Origin: Flavobacteriales bacterium UBA5692
GTDB taxonomy: Bacteria; Bacteroidota; Bacteroidia; Flavobacteriales_D; Sanyastnellaceae
Direction of reading: 5' to 3'
NCBI GenBank assembly: GCA_002420235.1
Contig: DIHQ01000005.1
Span: 1 to 15,230, forward strand
Length of the DNA stretch: 15,230 bases
Part shown: positions 8,139 through 15,230 of the stretch, piece by piece
Numbering within the stretch: position 1 is the stretch's first letter
How the letters are laid out: every line of letters begins with the position of its first letter
Position numbers and translations under genes: made by a program
The notes under the pieces: model-generated
Database searches by the model: none
Told to the model about the DNA's origin: nothing
The model's input: the letters and a program-made list of their open reading frames with translations, nothing else

Positions 8139-9650
8139 TCAACGGAGCAAACTGAACGAGCCAGTCAGCGTGAGCACCGGATCGCCGTTCGGCAGGTACA
8201 GCGTTTCGCCTTCGAGAGTGATGACGCTGAGTTCGTCTTGATTACGGCGAATGCTCAATTCATAATAATACGTGCCTTCAGCTGCCTCTTCGGTGCCGGG
8301 GTCCCACCCTGCCGTGGTTCCGAAGTCATTTGAGGAGTACAACAAGGTGCCCCAACGGTCGTAGATCCGAATTGAACTTCCGGGATATGCGTCCAGTCCA
8401 TCCACCCGGAAGGCGTTATTCAAAACATCGCCATTTAAAGGCGTAATAACATTGGGTATGGTGAGGCTACATTCCTCAGTAACAACTTGGAACGCCCCCG
8501 TAGCCGAAAAACACACCGGTGACGTGGTGATTACAACCTCGTAGTAACCATCTCCCGAGCTCTCAATACCTGGCCCGGTGCCGACGACAGGGACGCCGGC
8601 CATGTCCCACGACCAAACATACGTGTAGAGGGTGTTTTCCGGTTGTTGAAACACTGCATTCACCGACAGATTGGCGGCGTCGTCAGGACAAACGAGGACC
8701 TCGATGGCATCCCATCCCAACGGCGGTTCTAACACCGTAAGCTCCACCCCTATGAACCCTTCTCCCACGTTTCCGCAGGCGTCGGAAATGGAAGCCGCTT
8801 CGTTCGTAATATGGAGTTCGTAGAGACCTGAAATTTCGATGGGATCAGCCACATCCAGTTCCAAGACCTGGTTGAATCCATTAACCGGATTGACAGCCAT
8901 TACCGTGGAAAATTCGTGCACCAATCCAGTCGGTCCAACGAGTTCAAAATCTTCTACAGTCACCGTAGCACCGTCCACAAATTCACTTAGGAACACCCGC
9001 AAAGCAGTGTTCTCGCAATTCATCACCTCCACGCTATCAACGGAAGGTGATGCCTCGTCATACAGGCTCGCCGTGGACTGACCGAAATCGATGGCATAGC
9101 CCTCCAACGAGTTCGTCCAGTTCATCACCACCAATGCATATGTCTCTCCCGCCTCCACTTGCAGGTCCTCATTGAATGGCGGACCATTCAAGTTCCCCGG
9201 ACCATTTGAATTGCCGGTTCCGCCGTTGGCCGTTGAAATGCCCGTGGCGCCGTTGGGCTCCGGCGGTGCGACGCCGTAAGAATTGCATCCTACCTCCGGT
9301 GACAGCAGCTGAGAGCCGATTCCCTCGCACCCTCCAGACGTAATGTCAAACAAGCCCCAATCGTAATCGTCCACGGGGTTCAGCGGATCAATAATGAAGC
9401 TTAACAAACCGTCTGCTTGTACGGTGAAGGTGTACCAAACACTGCTTTGCTCGAGGCCTTGGTTACAGATGCCGGTGAACTCATACACGGAGCCCGTATT
9501 AAATGAAGACTCCGTCTCGGTGTAAAAATCGTCGCACAAGGTGATGGCCCCTTCGCAATCGCTGATGGATTGCCCGAAAGACACCCCTGCTTTCACGAGG
9601 GACAGAACCCCAAGGAATACCAATGCAAATTGATTAGACCATTGACTCAC
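8139..9650 (-). CDS. Secreted surface protein with CHU_C (T9SS type B) C-terminal domain
   Basis: This 503-residue exported protein has no visible enzyme domain. A signal peptide (residues 1-27, ending VSFGQ) precedes an N-terminal module (about 28-195) that begins SISDCEGAITLCDD. This module contains SVWYTFTVQADGLL and DYDWGLFDI, a Gly/Asn-rich loop (about 133-160), and AGETYALVVMNW, and it recurs in many Bacteroidota adhesion-like proteins. An Ig-like region with DACGNVGEGF follows at about 200-310, then a PKD/Ig-like segment (CPDDAANLSV to VVTEEC). Residues about 393-503 are the gliding-motility-associated C-terminal domain used as the type B T9SS signal: NVITPLNGD, NNAFRV, YPGSSIRIYDRWG, GTYYYELSIR and a final LTLTGSFSLLR. 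It lies 57 bp downstream of the PqqB-like gene on the same strand. Its stop codon is one base from the stop of the convergent PLD gene. A cell-surface or released adhesin/matrix role is likely but unproven. Confidence 0.9.
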   Translation of the reverse strand: MSQWSNQFALVFLGVLSLVKAGVSFGQSISDCEGAITLCDDFYTETESSFNTGSVYEFTGICNQGLEQSSVWYTFTVQADGLLSFIIDPLNPVDDYDWGLFDITSGGCEGIGSQLLSPEVGCNSYGVAPPEPNGATGISTANGGTGNSNGPGNLNGPPFNEDLQVEAGETYALVVMNWTNSLEGYAIDFGQSTASLYDEASPSVDSVEVMNCENTALRVFLSEFVDGATVTVEDFELVGPTGLVHEFSTVMAVNPVNGFNQVLELDVADPIEISGLYELHITNEAASISDACGNVGEGFIGVELTVLEPPLGWDAIEVLVCPDDAANLSVNAVFQQPENTLYTYVWSWDMAGVPVVGTGPGIESSGDGYYEVVITTSPVCFSATGAFQVVTEECSLTIPNVITPLNGDVLNNAFRVDGLDAYPGSSIRIYDRWGTLLYSSNDFGTTAGWDPGTEEAAEGTYYYELSIRRNQDELSVITLEGETLYLPNGDPVLTLTGSFSLLR

Positions 9651-9707
9651 AGCGCTTTGAATTAAGCTCCAAATTAAAAAAAAACCAAGACCATTGAAAC
9701 GTCGACC
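9651..9707 (-). other. Short intergenic gap with a 9-base A/T homopolymer
   Basis: This 57-bp gap separates the PqqB-like gene from the CHU_C gene on the minus strand. A run of nine A (9676-9684 on the plus strand, so T on the coding strand) lies about 24 bases after the upstream stop. I could not find a GC-rich hairpin immediately before it, so it is not called a terminator. Just beyond it the coding strand reads TTAATTTG, one mismatch from the Bacteroidota -7 consensus TAnnTTTG, which leaves open a separate promoter for the CHU_C gene. Confidence 0.35.
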
Positions 9708-10673
9708 TCATAAGGGAAAGGTTTGTCCGAATGCGGCCACACGATATCCAGACTCCAAAACCGATCGGTAGGCCTGTGACGATTGATCCAGACAGGGATT
9801 GGTGTGGTTCAGATGAATGAAATGCACTTTAGCTTTATCGGATTCAGGTGCATCCTTCAAGCGGTCCATCGTCTCCACCATGAAAGGATGCGGAATTTCC
9901 GCCATATCGCGGTGTCCCACCTCCACCGCATCGTAAAACGTCGCATCGAGAAAAGCGAAATCCACATTTGCTAATTCCTCCTCAAGCAGAAGCTCCCACA
10001 TATCCCACTTGTTGATGTCAGGGATGAATAGGGCTGTATTACGAGGTCCTTCGATTCGGTAGCCAACAGTTTCAGAATATTCATCCCGGTGCGGGACACG
10101 CAGCGGAATTACACGCACGTTTGCACCGATGGCGATAGGCTGGTTTTCCGTGAGCGCCTTTAATCGTATGTTGCCGAGTTCCACTAGCTGACTCCAAGGA
10201 CCATTAGTGGTAAGAAAGTCCCTGAAGCGAGGCATAGCCCAAACTTCAACATTTTTCGCCCCCAAGGCCTCACGGCCTAAGAACATCAATCCGCTGTAAT
10301 GGCCGATGTGGGCATGGGTCAAAAATACCGACAGCCGTTCAAGCGGTATGTCCCAGTCCGATTGGAAAGCCTGGAGCTGAGAAGGAAAGTCCGGGGTCGC
10401 CTCGAACATGGCCCCGACGCGTTCACCGCCCGCGGTGGTGTCTGTCACTCCGAGGCAAACGACTTTCCGGTCCGTCGCCGGCCGCAAAAACAGATTACGG
10501 CAGCACGGCCGGTTGCACCCGATGTGGGGCGCACCTCCGTCCTGAAGGGTTCCCAACACCTGCAGCAACGGCCCATCTACAGCGTATTCTTGGCGTTCTC
10601 CAGCTCCGTCAAAACAGGCGGACAAGCCGAAGGCCAACAGCGAAAGAACGACCATGATTTGAAAGCGATGCAT
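9708..10673 (-). CDS. PqqB-like metallo-beta-lactamase-fold lipoprotein
   Basis: This 321-residue protein has an MBL-fold hydrolase domain of the PqqB-like branch. After a short signal the lipobox FGLSAC places the acylated cysteine at residue 20, so a membrane-anchored periplasmic or surface location is predicted. The domain opens LLQVLGTLQDGGAPHIGC, with a cysteine cluster (C53, C57, C58), which matches the PqqB-type start (LGxxxDGGxP then Cys-rich). The metal motif is THAHIGHYSGLMFLG (H120, H122, H125); glycine occupies the place of the aspartate in the canonical HxHxDH. Further family-like segments are VPHRDEYSETVGYRI, IPDINKWD, LDATFYD and FIHLNHTNP. No other pqq genes are in the window, so a role in PQQ synthesis is doubtful. 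An outer-compartment hydrolase or oxygenase-like role is equally possible. It is divergent from the CotH gene and may be cotranscribed with the CHU_C gene downstream. Confidence 0.87.
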   Translation of the reverse strand: MHRFQIMVVLSLLAFGLSACFDGAGERQEYAVDGPLLQVLGTLQDGGAPHIGCNRPCCRNLFLRPATDRKVVCLGVTDTTAGGERVGAMFEATPDFPSQLQAFQSDWDIPLERLSVFLTHAHIGHYSGLMFLGREALGAKNVEVWAMPRFRDFLTTNGPWSQLVELGNIRLKALTENQPIAIGANVRVIPLRVPHRDEYSETVGYRIEGPRNTALFIPDINKWDMWELLLEEELANVDFAFLDATFYDAVEVGHRDMAEIPHPFMVETMDRLKDAPESDKAKVHFIHLNHTNPCLDQSSQAYRSVLESGYRVAAFGQTFPL

Positions 10674-10785
10674 GGTGCGGAAAATAGCAAGTTAATGGTC
10701 GTGTGTGACAACCATGTACACATGCCTGTTCTCAAAATTTGACTCCCACCTCCTATTCAGTCCTCGAACGGCGTATCTTTCTTCC
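10674..10785. promoter_or_regulatory. Divergent intergenic region with a small palindrome
   Basis: This 112-bp gap separates the start codons of the PqqB-like gene (leftward) and the CotH gene (rightward), so it should contain both promoters. At 10713-10724 there is a perfect inverted repeat with five-base arms, CATGT-AC-ACATG, overlapping a looser TGTGT...ACACA pair (10702-10722). It could be an operator for a dimeric regulator, but it is short enough to arise by chance. TATCTTTC at 10774-10781 resembles a -7 box, but it lies almost on the CotH start codon and has no properly spaced TTG, so it is not assigned. Confidence 0.35.
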
Positions 10786-13700
10786 ATGCAATGGCTAAGG
10801 ACTTTACTGGCGTCTACTTGCTTGCTGGCAGCGCACGCTGCAGGAGCGCAATTGGTCATTTCAGAAGTATCTGCCCACAATGGAGTCACCGACATCCAAG
10901 GCGATGCATCAGATTGGATCGAGCTGCGAAACGACGGCGCGCAAGGGGTTGAATTGGGCGGTTTCACGCTCAATGACGGTTTTGGCACGGGCGGCGCGGT
11001 GCCGTTGCCAAACATCACCTTGGAGGCCAGCGAGCGGCTGCTCATACTCGCTTCTGGGGAAGACCGCGCCTACCTGCCCGAAAACTGGCGCTGTCCGGCC
11101 GTTGAAGGCGATCAATGGCAGTACGTCGTACCGTCGCCCCCCTTTGCCGACGACTGGCGGTTACCGGGTTTTGATGCCTCCTCATGGTTCACCGGAGCGG
11201 GTGGATTTGGATACGGTGATAACGACGACGTGACCATTGTTCCCAATGCCGACTGCATTTTCCTGCGAAAGGAATTCGAAATAGCGAGCACCGAAGATTA
11301 CGGCTACTTGTCCCTTGGAATCGACTACGACGACGGATTCATCGCTTTTTTGAATGGCCTTGAAATCGCCCGGTCATCCAATATGGCAGGCGTCGCAGGC
11401 GTCGCCGGAGATTTTTCCACTTCTTACCTCGAAGCGGTTTTGTACAGTGGCGGTCAGCCCGAACAGTGGATTTGGAATGCCGATGAATTTGAACCCTGGC
11501 TGGTCGATGGTACCAACGTGTTTTCGGTTCAAGTACACAACTTCAATGCAGAGTCATCGGATTTGAGCATCCGCCCGTTTTTGGGATTGACCCGAAAAGA
11601 TGGCGCCCTCGAAAACTGGTCGCAGGCCCCTGCGTGGTGGCCGGAATTTGAAGGCTACATCCACGTGCATTTCCAACTCAGCACCGGCGAGTCCGTTGTG
11701 CTTAGGAATGCCGATGGCGACGTGGTCGATGCCCTGCCGATTCACCCCGATTTAGAAGCAGGGTACTCGGTGGGACGCCTCGAGGGCGAGACCGAGGACT
11801 GGTGCATTTTCGACGCACCCACCCCGGGTGAGGCCAACCAAGGAACGGTGTGCTACACCGGCATCACTTCTACACCGAGTCTAACCATTCCTTCGGGCTG
11901 GTACAACGGTGAACTTGCGGTGGGCATTGCGGGGGCAACCGCGGGCTACACTGCACGCTACACAACCAACGGTGACCTCCCCATCGCTTCGTCACCGGTC
12001 TTCCCTGATGGAGGCTTGATCTTCGATGCGACCACCTGCTTGAGCGTTCGGGTTTGGGACGACGGGAACGAAGAGTTGCCCAGCGATGTGCAAGACGAGG
12101 TGTACATTATCGATGAATTCAACCCGGACATCCCGACGTTCTCCATCCTTGTCAACGAAGACGATCTCTGGGACTGGAACAACGGCATCTACGTCATGGG
12201 GCCCAACGCGTCAGACGAATACCCCCACTTTGGTGCTAACTTCTGGCAACCTTGGTCCCGCTTAGCCCGAATGCAATTATTTGATGCAGACGGCATCCTG
12301 CAGGTACGAGAAAATATGGATCTCGAGATTCACGGAGGTTGGTCCCGCGCGGAGCCCCAGCGTTCATTCCGGCTCGATTTCAAGAGCATGTACACAGGCA
12401 ATCTTGATTGGCCATTGTTCCCAGATAAGCCTGAAAGTATCACATTCAATAACATTAACCTGCGCAACGGAGGACAGCACTCTTGGGCAACCAAGATGCA
12501 GGACGCGCTGGTCAATCGCATCGCTATGCAGACCCATATCGTCGCTGGCGCATGGCAACCGGCTCACCTCTATCTCAATGGAGCATACTGGGGTTTGTAC
12601 GGAGCCCGTGAGAAATACGACGAGCACAGCATCGCATTCGAGTACGGAACGGATAAGAATGAGGTAGACCTCATAGGTCCCGGGGGTGCTCTGGCAGGTG
12701 AGGACACACCGTTTTTTACCCATGCAAACCAAATCCAATCCACCTCGACCACGAGTCAAAGTTTCTTTCCTCTGTTTTCCGCACTAATAGATGTGGAGAA
12801 TTACATCGACTATTTCGTCCTGCAGACTTACATCCAAAACACCGATTGGATGGGAATTGCTTGGGGTCTTAATAACGTAAAGGTTTTTCGAGCGTCGCCA
12901 GATCATAAGTGGGAATACCTCCTCTACGACACCGATGCAGGATTAGGTTTTTTCGGGGCTAGCGTCTATGAGAATTACATTGAAAACGCGCGCTACCCAA
13001 ATTCGCCTAATGTGCATAGTAACCTGTTCAGCCACGCATTGGACAGTTGGAAATTTCGCCATCGATTCATCAACAGATACGCTGATCTCGTAAACACTAT
13101 TTTTCAACCCTGGGCATTCAACACCCAAACGACCATAGCCGTTAACCAAATCCAAGCCAGTATGCCGCACCACATCCAACGATGGAATTCCCCAGCGTCT
13201 TACGCCGATTGGCTCAATGCGATTAATAATATGGTCAGCCACAACGAGCAGCGTGTGAATACAGCGCGTAACCATCTGATGTCAAGTTTCAATTTGCCCG
13301 AGGACCACGAATGCACACTGGATGTCTTCCCACCCTTGACCGGCCTTGTGCGCATCAATACAATCACCCCCGGACCGCTGCCGTGGGATGGAATCTACTT
13401 TGAAAACTGTCCTATCGAGATCGAAGCCATTGCCCAGCCAGGATACATATTCGAAAAATGGGACGTCAACGCTCACATCGAGTCCGGTGAAATGGACGAG
13501 TTTGAAAAACTGAATGAAGTTGCACTATATACCAATGATTTGTACCGAGCTCGTTTTTTACCGTGTCCAGAAGATGCCTCCGCAGCCATTACGTCCACAC
13601 CAAATGGACTCGAAATCAGCACTGATAACATCCCTTATGTTGACTCAGTAGCATGGTTCCTTAACGGTACTTGGATTAGCACTGAGCAGACTTGGTGGCC

Positions 13701-14037
13701 GAATGAGTCCGGCGATTACCACGCCGTGGTCTACTTTGATGGATGCACCGAGCAAACCGAAGTCACGTTCAGCGAAAGCCTCGGAGTGTTCGATGCAGGC
13801 TACACCAACCACACGCTTAACTTATGGCCCAATCCTACGAGTGAATCCTTCCAGTGCGAGCCTCTTCCGGACCATGGTATAGAGGTTTTTGATGCGCGAG
13901 GAGGTTTGGTCGCAAATTTGAATGCGGTCTCTAACAGGGTAGGTTATTCGTCTTTCATTTCGACAAAAAATTGGCCCGAAGGTATTTACATAGTACGTTC
14001 CGGGCCAATCAGCGAAAAGCTCATTGTTCAGCATTGA
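10786..14037 (+). CDS. T9SS-exported CotH-kinase-family protein with lamin tail and chitobiase-like domains
   Basis: The ATG at 10786 gives a signal peptide (MQWLRTLLASTCLLAAHAAG), so it is preferred over the upstream in-frame ATG at 10705; the product is 1083 residues. Domains in order: an LTD (about 22-95; LVISEVSAHNG, DWIELRNDG, LGGFTLND); a beta-rich region (about 110-360) with a second LTD-like tail ending APTPGEANQG; a chitobiase C-terminal-like module (about 365-445; YTARYTTNGDLP); a CotH kinase domain (about 449-835) with MDLEIHGGWSR, PQRSFRLDFK, LRNGGQHSW, YLNGAYWGLYGAREKYDE and the likely metal-binding YDTD (714-717); an InlB-B-repeat-like segment (about 871-923; PGYIFEKWD); an Ig-like region; and a type A T9SS domain (about 1007-1083; LWPNPTSE to KLIVQH). 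CotH phosphorylates CotB and CotG in Bacillus spore coats; the target here is unknown. GC content appears lower in its 3' part. Confidence 0.91.
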   Translation: MQWLRTLLASTCLLAAHAAGAQLVISEVSAHNGVTDIQGDASDWIELRNDGAQGVELGGFTLNDGFGTGGAVPLPNITLEASERLLILASGEDRAYLPENWRCPAVEGDQWQYVVPSPPFADDWRLPGFDASSWFTGAGGFGYGDNDDVTIVPNADCIFLRKEFEIASTEDYGYLSLGIDYDDGFIAFLNGLEIARSSNMAGVAGVAGDFSTSYLEAVLYSGGQPEQWIWNADEFEPWLVDGTNVFSVQVHNFNAESSDLSIRPFLGLTRKDGALENWSQAPAWWPEFEGYIHVHFQLSTGESVVLRNADGDVVDALPIHPDLEAGYSVGRLEGETEDWCIFDAPTPGEANQGTVCYTGITSTPSLTIPSGWYNGELAVGIAGATAGYTARYTTNGDLPIASSPVFPDGGLIFDATTCLSVRVWDDGNEELPSDVQDEVYIIDEFNPDIPTFSILVNEDDLWDWNNGIYVMGPNASDEYPHFGANFWQPWSRLARMQLFDADGILQVRENMDLEIHGGWSRAEPQRSFRLDFKSMYTGNLDWPLFPDKPESITFNNINLRNGGQHSWATKMQDALVNRIAMQTHIVAGAWQPAHLYLNGAYWGLYGAREKYDEHSIAFEYGTDKNEVDLIGPGGALAGEDTPFFTHANQIQSTSTTSQSFFPLFSALIDVENYIDYFVLQTYIQNTDWMGIAWGLNNVKVFRASPDHKWEYLLYDTDAGLGFFGASVYENYIENARYPNSPNVHSNLFSHALDSWKFRHRFINRYADLVNTIFQPWAFNTQTTIAVNQIQASMPHHIQRWNSPASYADWLNAINNMVSHNEQRVNTARNHLMSSFNLPEDHECTLDVFPPLTGLVRINTITPGPLPWDGIYFENCPIEIEAIAQPGYIFEKWDVNAHIESGEMDEFEKLNEVALYTNDLYRARFLPCPEDASAAITSTPNGLEISTDNIPYVDSVAWFLNGTWISTEQTWWPNESGDYHAVVYFDGCTEQTEVTFSESLGVFDAGYTNHTLNLWPNPTSESFQCEPLPDHGIEVFDARGGLVANLNAVSNRVGYSSFISTKNWPEGIYIVRSGPISEKLIVQH

Positions 14038-14058
14038 TGCGGAACTGCTATGTCTGCG

Positions 14059-15219
14059 TCAGGAGTTGATGTCCTTGCGGCGACGCTGTTCGTCTGAGAA
14101 TGTATCTAGACCTTCTGCAGTGCCTTCAGCACTTTTCTTTACGTCCAATCGGCGCATTGCATCGAACAACTCGTCCACTCGGTCATAATCCTCAAGCCAG
14201 ATGTTCGCATTAATCAGATTGAGGTAAAGTAGGCCGGCCATCTTTGCATTGATGCGCGCTTTCTTGTTCTCATAATCCGCTTCGCCTAACACCTGTTCCC
14301 AAACCGCGACGCATGTGCGGATACCTGCAGCCGATTCATCGGGCTGATCGAGGTACTTGCCCATGGCTATTTTCATATCCAGCGCGGCGTTGTTCAAATC
14401 TGTATAGTCTACCTTTTTTTTCGTCTTGGCGTGGTAAATGGTCATTGGCCGAGTTTTCTTTGAGAAGCAGAACCGATCATTCAGGATGCTGTTCATCGCA
14501 ATAGTACTTGCCTCAACAGACATTCGGCTCAAGCGTTTAGCCACGACCATGGGATTCCAAGCTTTATTCAATGCGGACTTACTCGTGTACTTGTCTGATG
14601 TATAAATGGTATAATTTTCAGAATTCGTGAGCACTTCGTCAAGTACAACAGACCCGTCGGGAAGCTCCACAGTGAAGCGAATTGGCTGACGGTACTTCAT
14701 CGTGCGGAAGTATCTATAAGACACGTTTCCTTCTTTATCCTTGATTTCTTGCTTTCGGTCCTCAGGCGGTGAATCTTCGAAGCTTTGGATTTCAAGGGTT
14801 ACCACGCCGCCGCCTTCCATGCGGGTCATGCCTTGCATATCGATTTTCGAACTGATGATACCCGGATCGAATACATATTCAACCTCGTCCGGCTTTGCCG
14901 GCAAGAGCAATTGTGGTTTTCTCTCATCGAGCAACGCACGCTCTAAAACTTTAGCACCAGTGCCTTTACTATTGTACGCCTCCATTTCAGACTCGTAGGT
15001 CTCTTGTGCCAACTGAGTGTCGATTTCCCATTGTTCCAATTCAGCTTCGTATTGGTCGCGGTACGACTGGTTCACCACTACGGTGTAAGAGGTTACGCCT
15101 GAAGGAAACGGTTCGCTTGGGCGGCTGATGTATTCTACCTGGATACCCAGACGCTGAATATTTTGTGCACTGACCGTTTGAAAAGCCAAGGCAGCTAGGG
15201 CTAATGCGAAATGTTTCAT
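14059..15219 (-). CDS. Exported protein of unknown function
   Basis: I do not recognise this 386-residue protein. It starts MKHFALALAALAFQTVSAQ, a clear signal peptide, and has no lipobox, so it is probably periplasmic or secreted; there is no T9SS sorting domain. Residues about 52-85 are a highly charged, Tyr/Glu/Gln-rich helix (YRDQYEAELEQWEID, QETYESEMEAYN) likely to form a coiled coil. The middle (about 110-215) looks like beta strands (GGGVVTLEIQSFED, YRQPIRFTVELPDGSVVLDEV). The C-terminal part (about 225-365) is alpha-helical and could be TPR-like (ALDMKIAMGKYLDQ, INAKMAGLLYLNLINANIW, RVDELFDAMRRLDV). The tail is polar and ends RRRKDINS. It is convergent with the CotH gene across 21 bp. 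GC content is visibly lower than in the left half of the window (for example about 37% in bases 14581-14640). Confidence 0.8.
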   Translation of the reverse strand: MKHFALALAALAFQTVSAQNIQRLGIQVEYISRPSEPFPSGVTSYTVVVNQSYRDQYEAELEQWEIDTQLAQETYESEMEAYNSKGTGAKVLERALLDERKPQLLLPAKPDEVEYVFDPGIISSKIDMQGMTRMEGGGVVTLEIQSFEDSPPEDRKQEIKDKEGNVSYRYFRTMKYRQPIRFTVELPDGSVVLDEVLTNSENYTIYTSDKYTSKSALNKAWNPMVVAKRLSRMSVEASTIAMNSILNDRFCFSKKTRPMTIYHAKTKKKVDYTDLNNAALDMKIAMGKYLDQPDESAAGIRTCVAVWEQVLGEADYENKKARINAKMAGLLYLNLINANIWLEDYDRVDELFDAMRRLDVKKSAEGTAEGLDTFSDEQRRRKDINS

Positions 15220-15230
15220 GGTTCTTAATC

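Noticed and set aside
9200..9290. Gly/Asn-rich stretch in the CHU_C protein as a repeat array
   Set aside because: It is a low-complexity loop that is common in this N-terminal module of Bacteroidota surface proteins, with no regular repeat unit.
9676..9684. Nine-base A/T run as an intrinsic terminator of the PqqB-like gene
   Set aside because: No GC-rich inverted repeat precedes the run on the coding strand.
10774..10781. TATCTTTC as a -7 promoter box for the CotH gene
   Set aside because: It differs from TAnnTTTG at the last base, lies only four bases before the start codon, and the nearest TTTG upstream is about 32 bases away.
10705..10785. Upstream ATG at 10705 for the CotH-kinase gene
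   Set aside because: The extra 27 residues would sit before a complete signal peptide that starts at 10786.

Overview
The window reads as ordinary, gene-dense chromosome of a member of the Bacteroidota, probably a flavobacterium-like marine or environmental lineage. Four proteins end in type IX secretion system (T9SS) sorting domains: three type A with the (V/L)xPNP start, and one type B of the CHU_C / gliding-motility class. There is also a TonB-dependent receptor with an N-terminal carboxypeptidase-regulatory-like domain, and start codons lack clear Shine-Dalgarno sequences. All of this is typical of that phylum; the finer placement is inference. I saw no RNA genes, insertion sequences, CRISPR arrays or prophage genes.

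Layout. Bases 1-2106 (minus strand) hold a MmcQ/YjbR-family protein followed, 13 bp later, by a sodium:solute symporter that runs off the left edge. Bases 2162-8137 (plus strand) are a tight three-gene cluster with gaps of 7 and 11 bp: a secreted lamin-tail-domain (LTD) protein, a TonB-dependent outer-membrane receptor, and a large secreted protein with an OB-fold-like region, an Fn3-like domain and two phospholipase D (HKD) halves. Bases 8139-10673 (minus strand) hold a PqqB-like metallo-beta-lactamase-fold lipoprotein and, downstream, a CHU_C-type surface protein. Bases 10786-14037 (plus strand) encode a 1083-residue T9SS-exported CotH-kinase protein with its own LTD. Bases 14059-15219 (minus strand) encode an unrecognised exported protein.

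How the genes may work together. The most interesting unit is the LTD / TonB receptor / OB-PLD cluster. LTD and OB folds are the accessory modules of extracellular nucleases of the ExeM type. Here the same modules sit in two separate secreted proteins around an outer-membrane importer, with a PLD-superfamily catalytic region as the only recognisable enzyme. I propose a surface system that binds and cuts an extracellular phosphodiester polymer or lipid (DNA is the leading guess) and imports the product. This is inference from architecture and gene order. Eight of the nine gene products are predicted to enter or cross the cell envelope; only the YjbR-like protein looks cytoplasmic.

No stretch longer than about 112 bp is without a gene.
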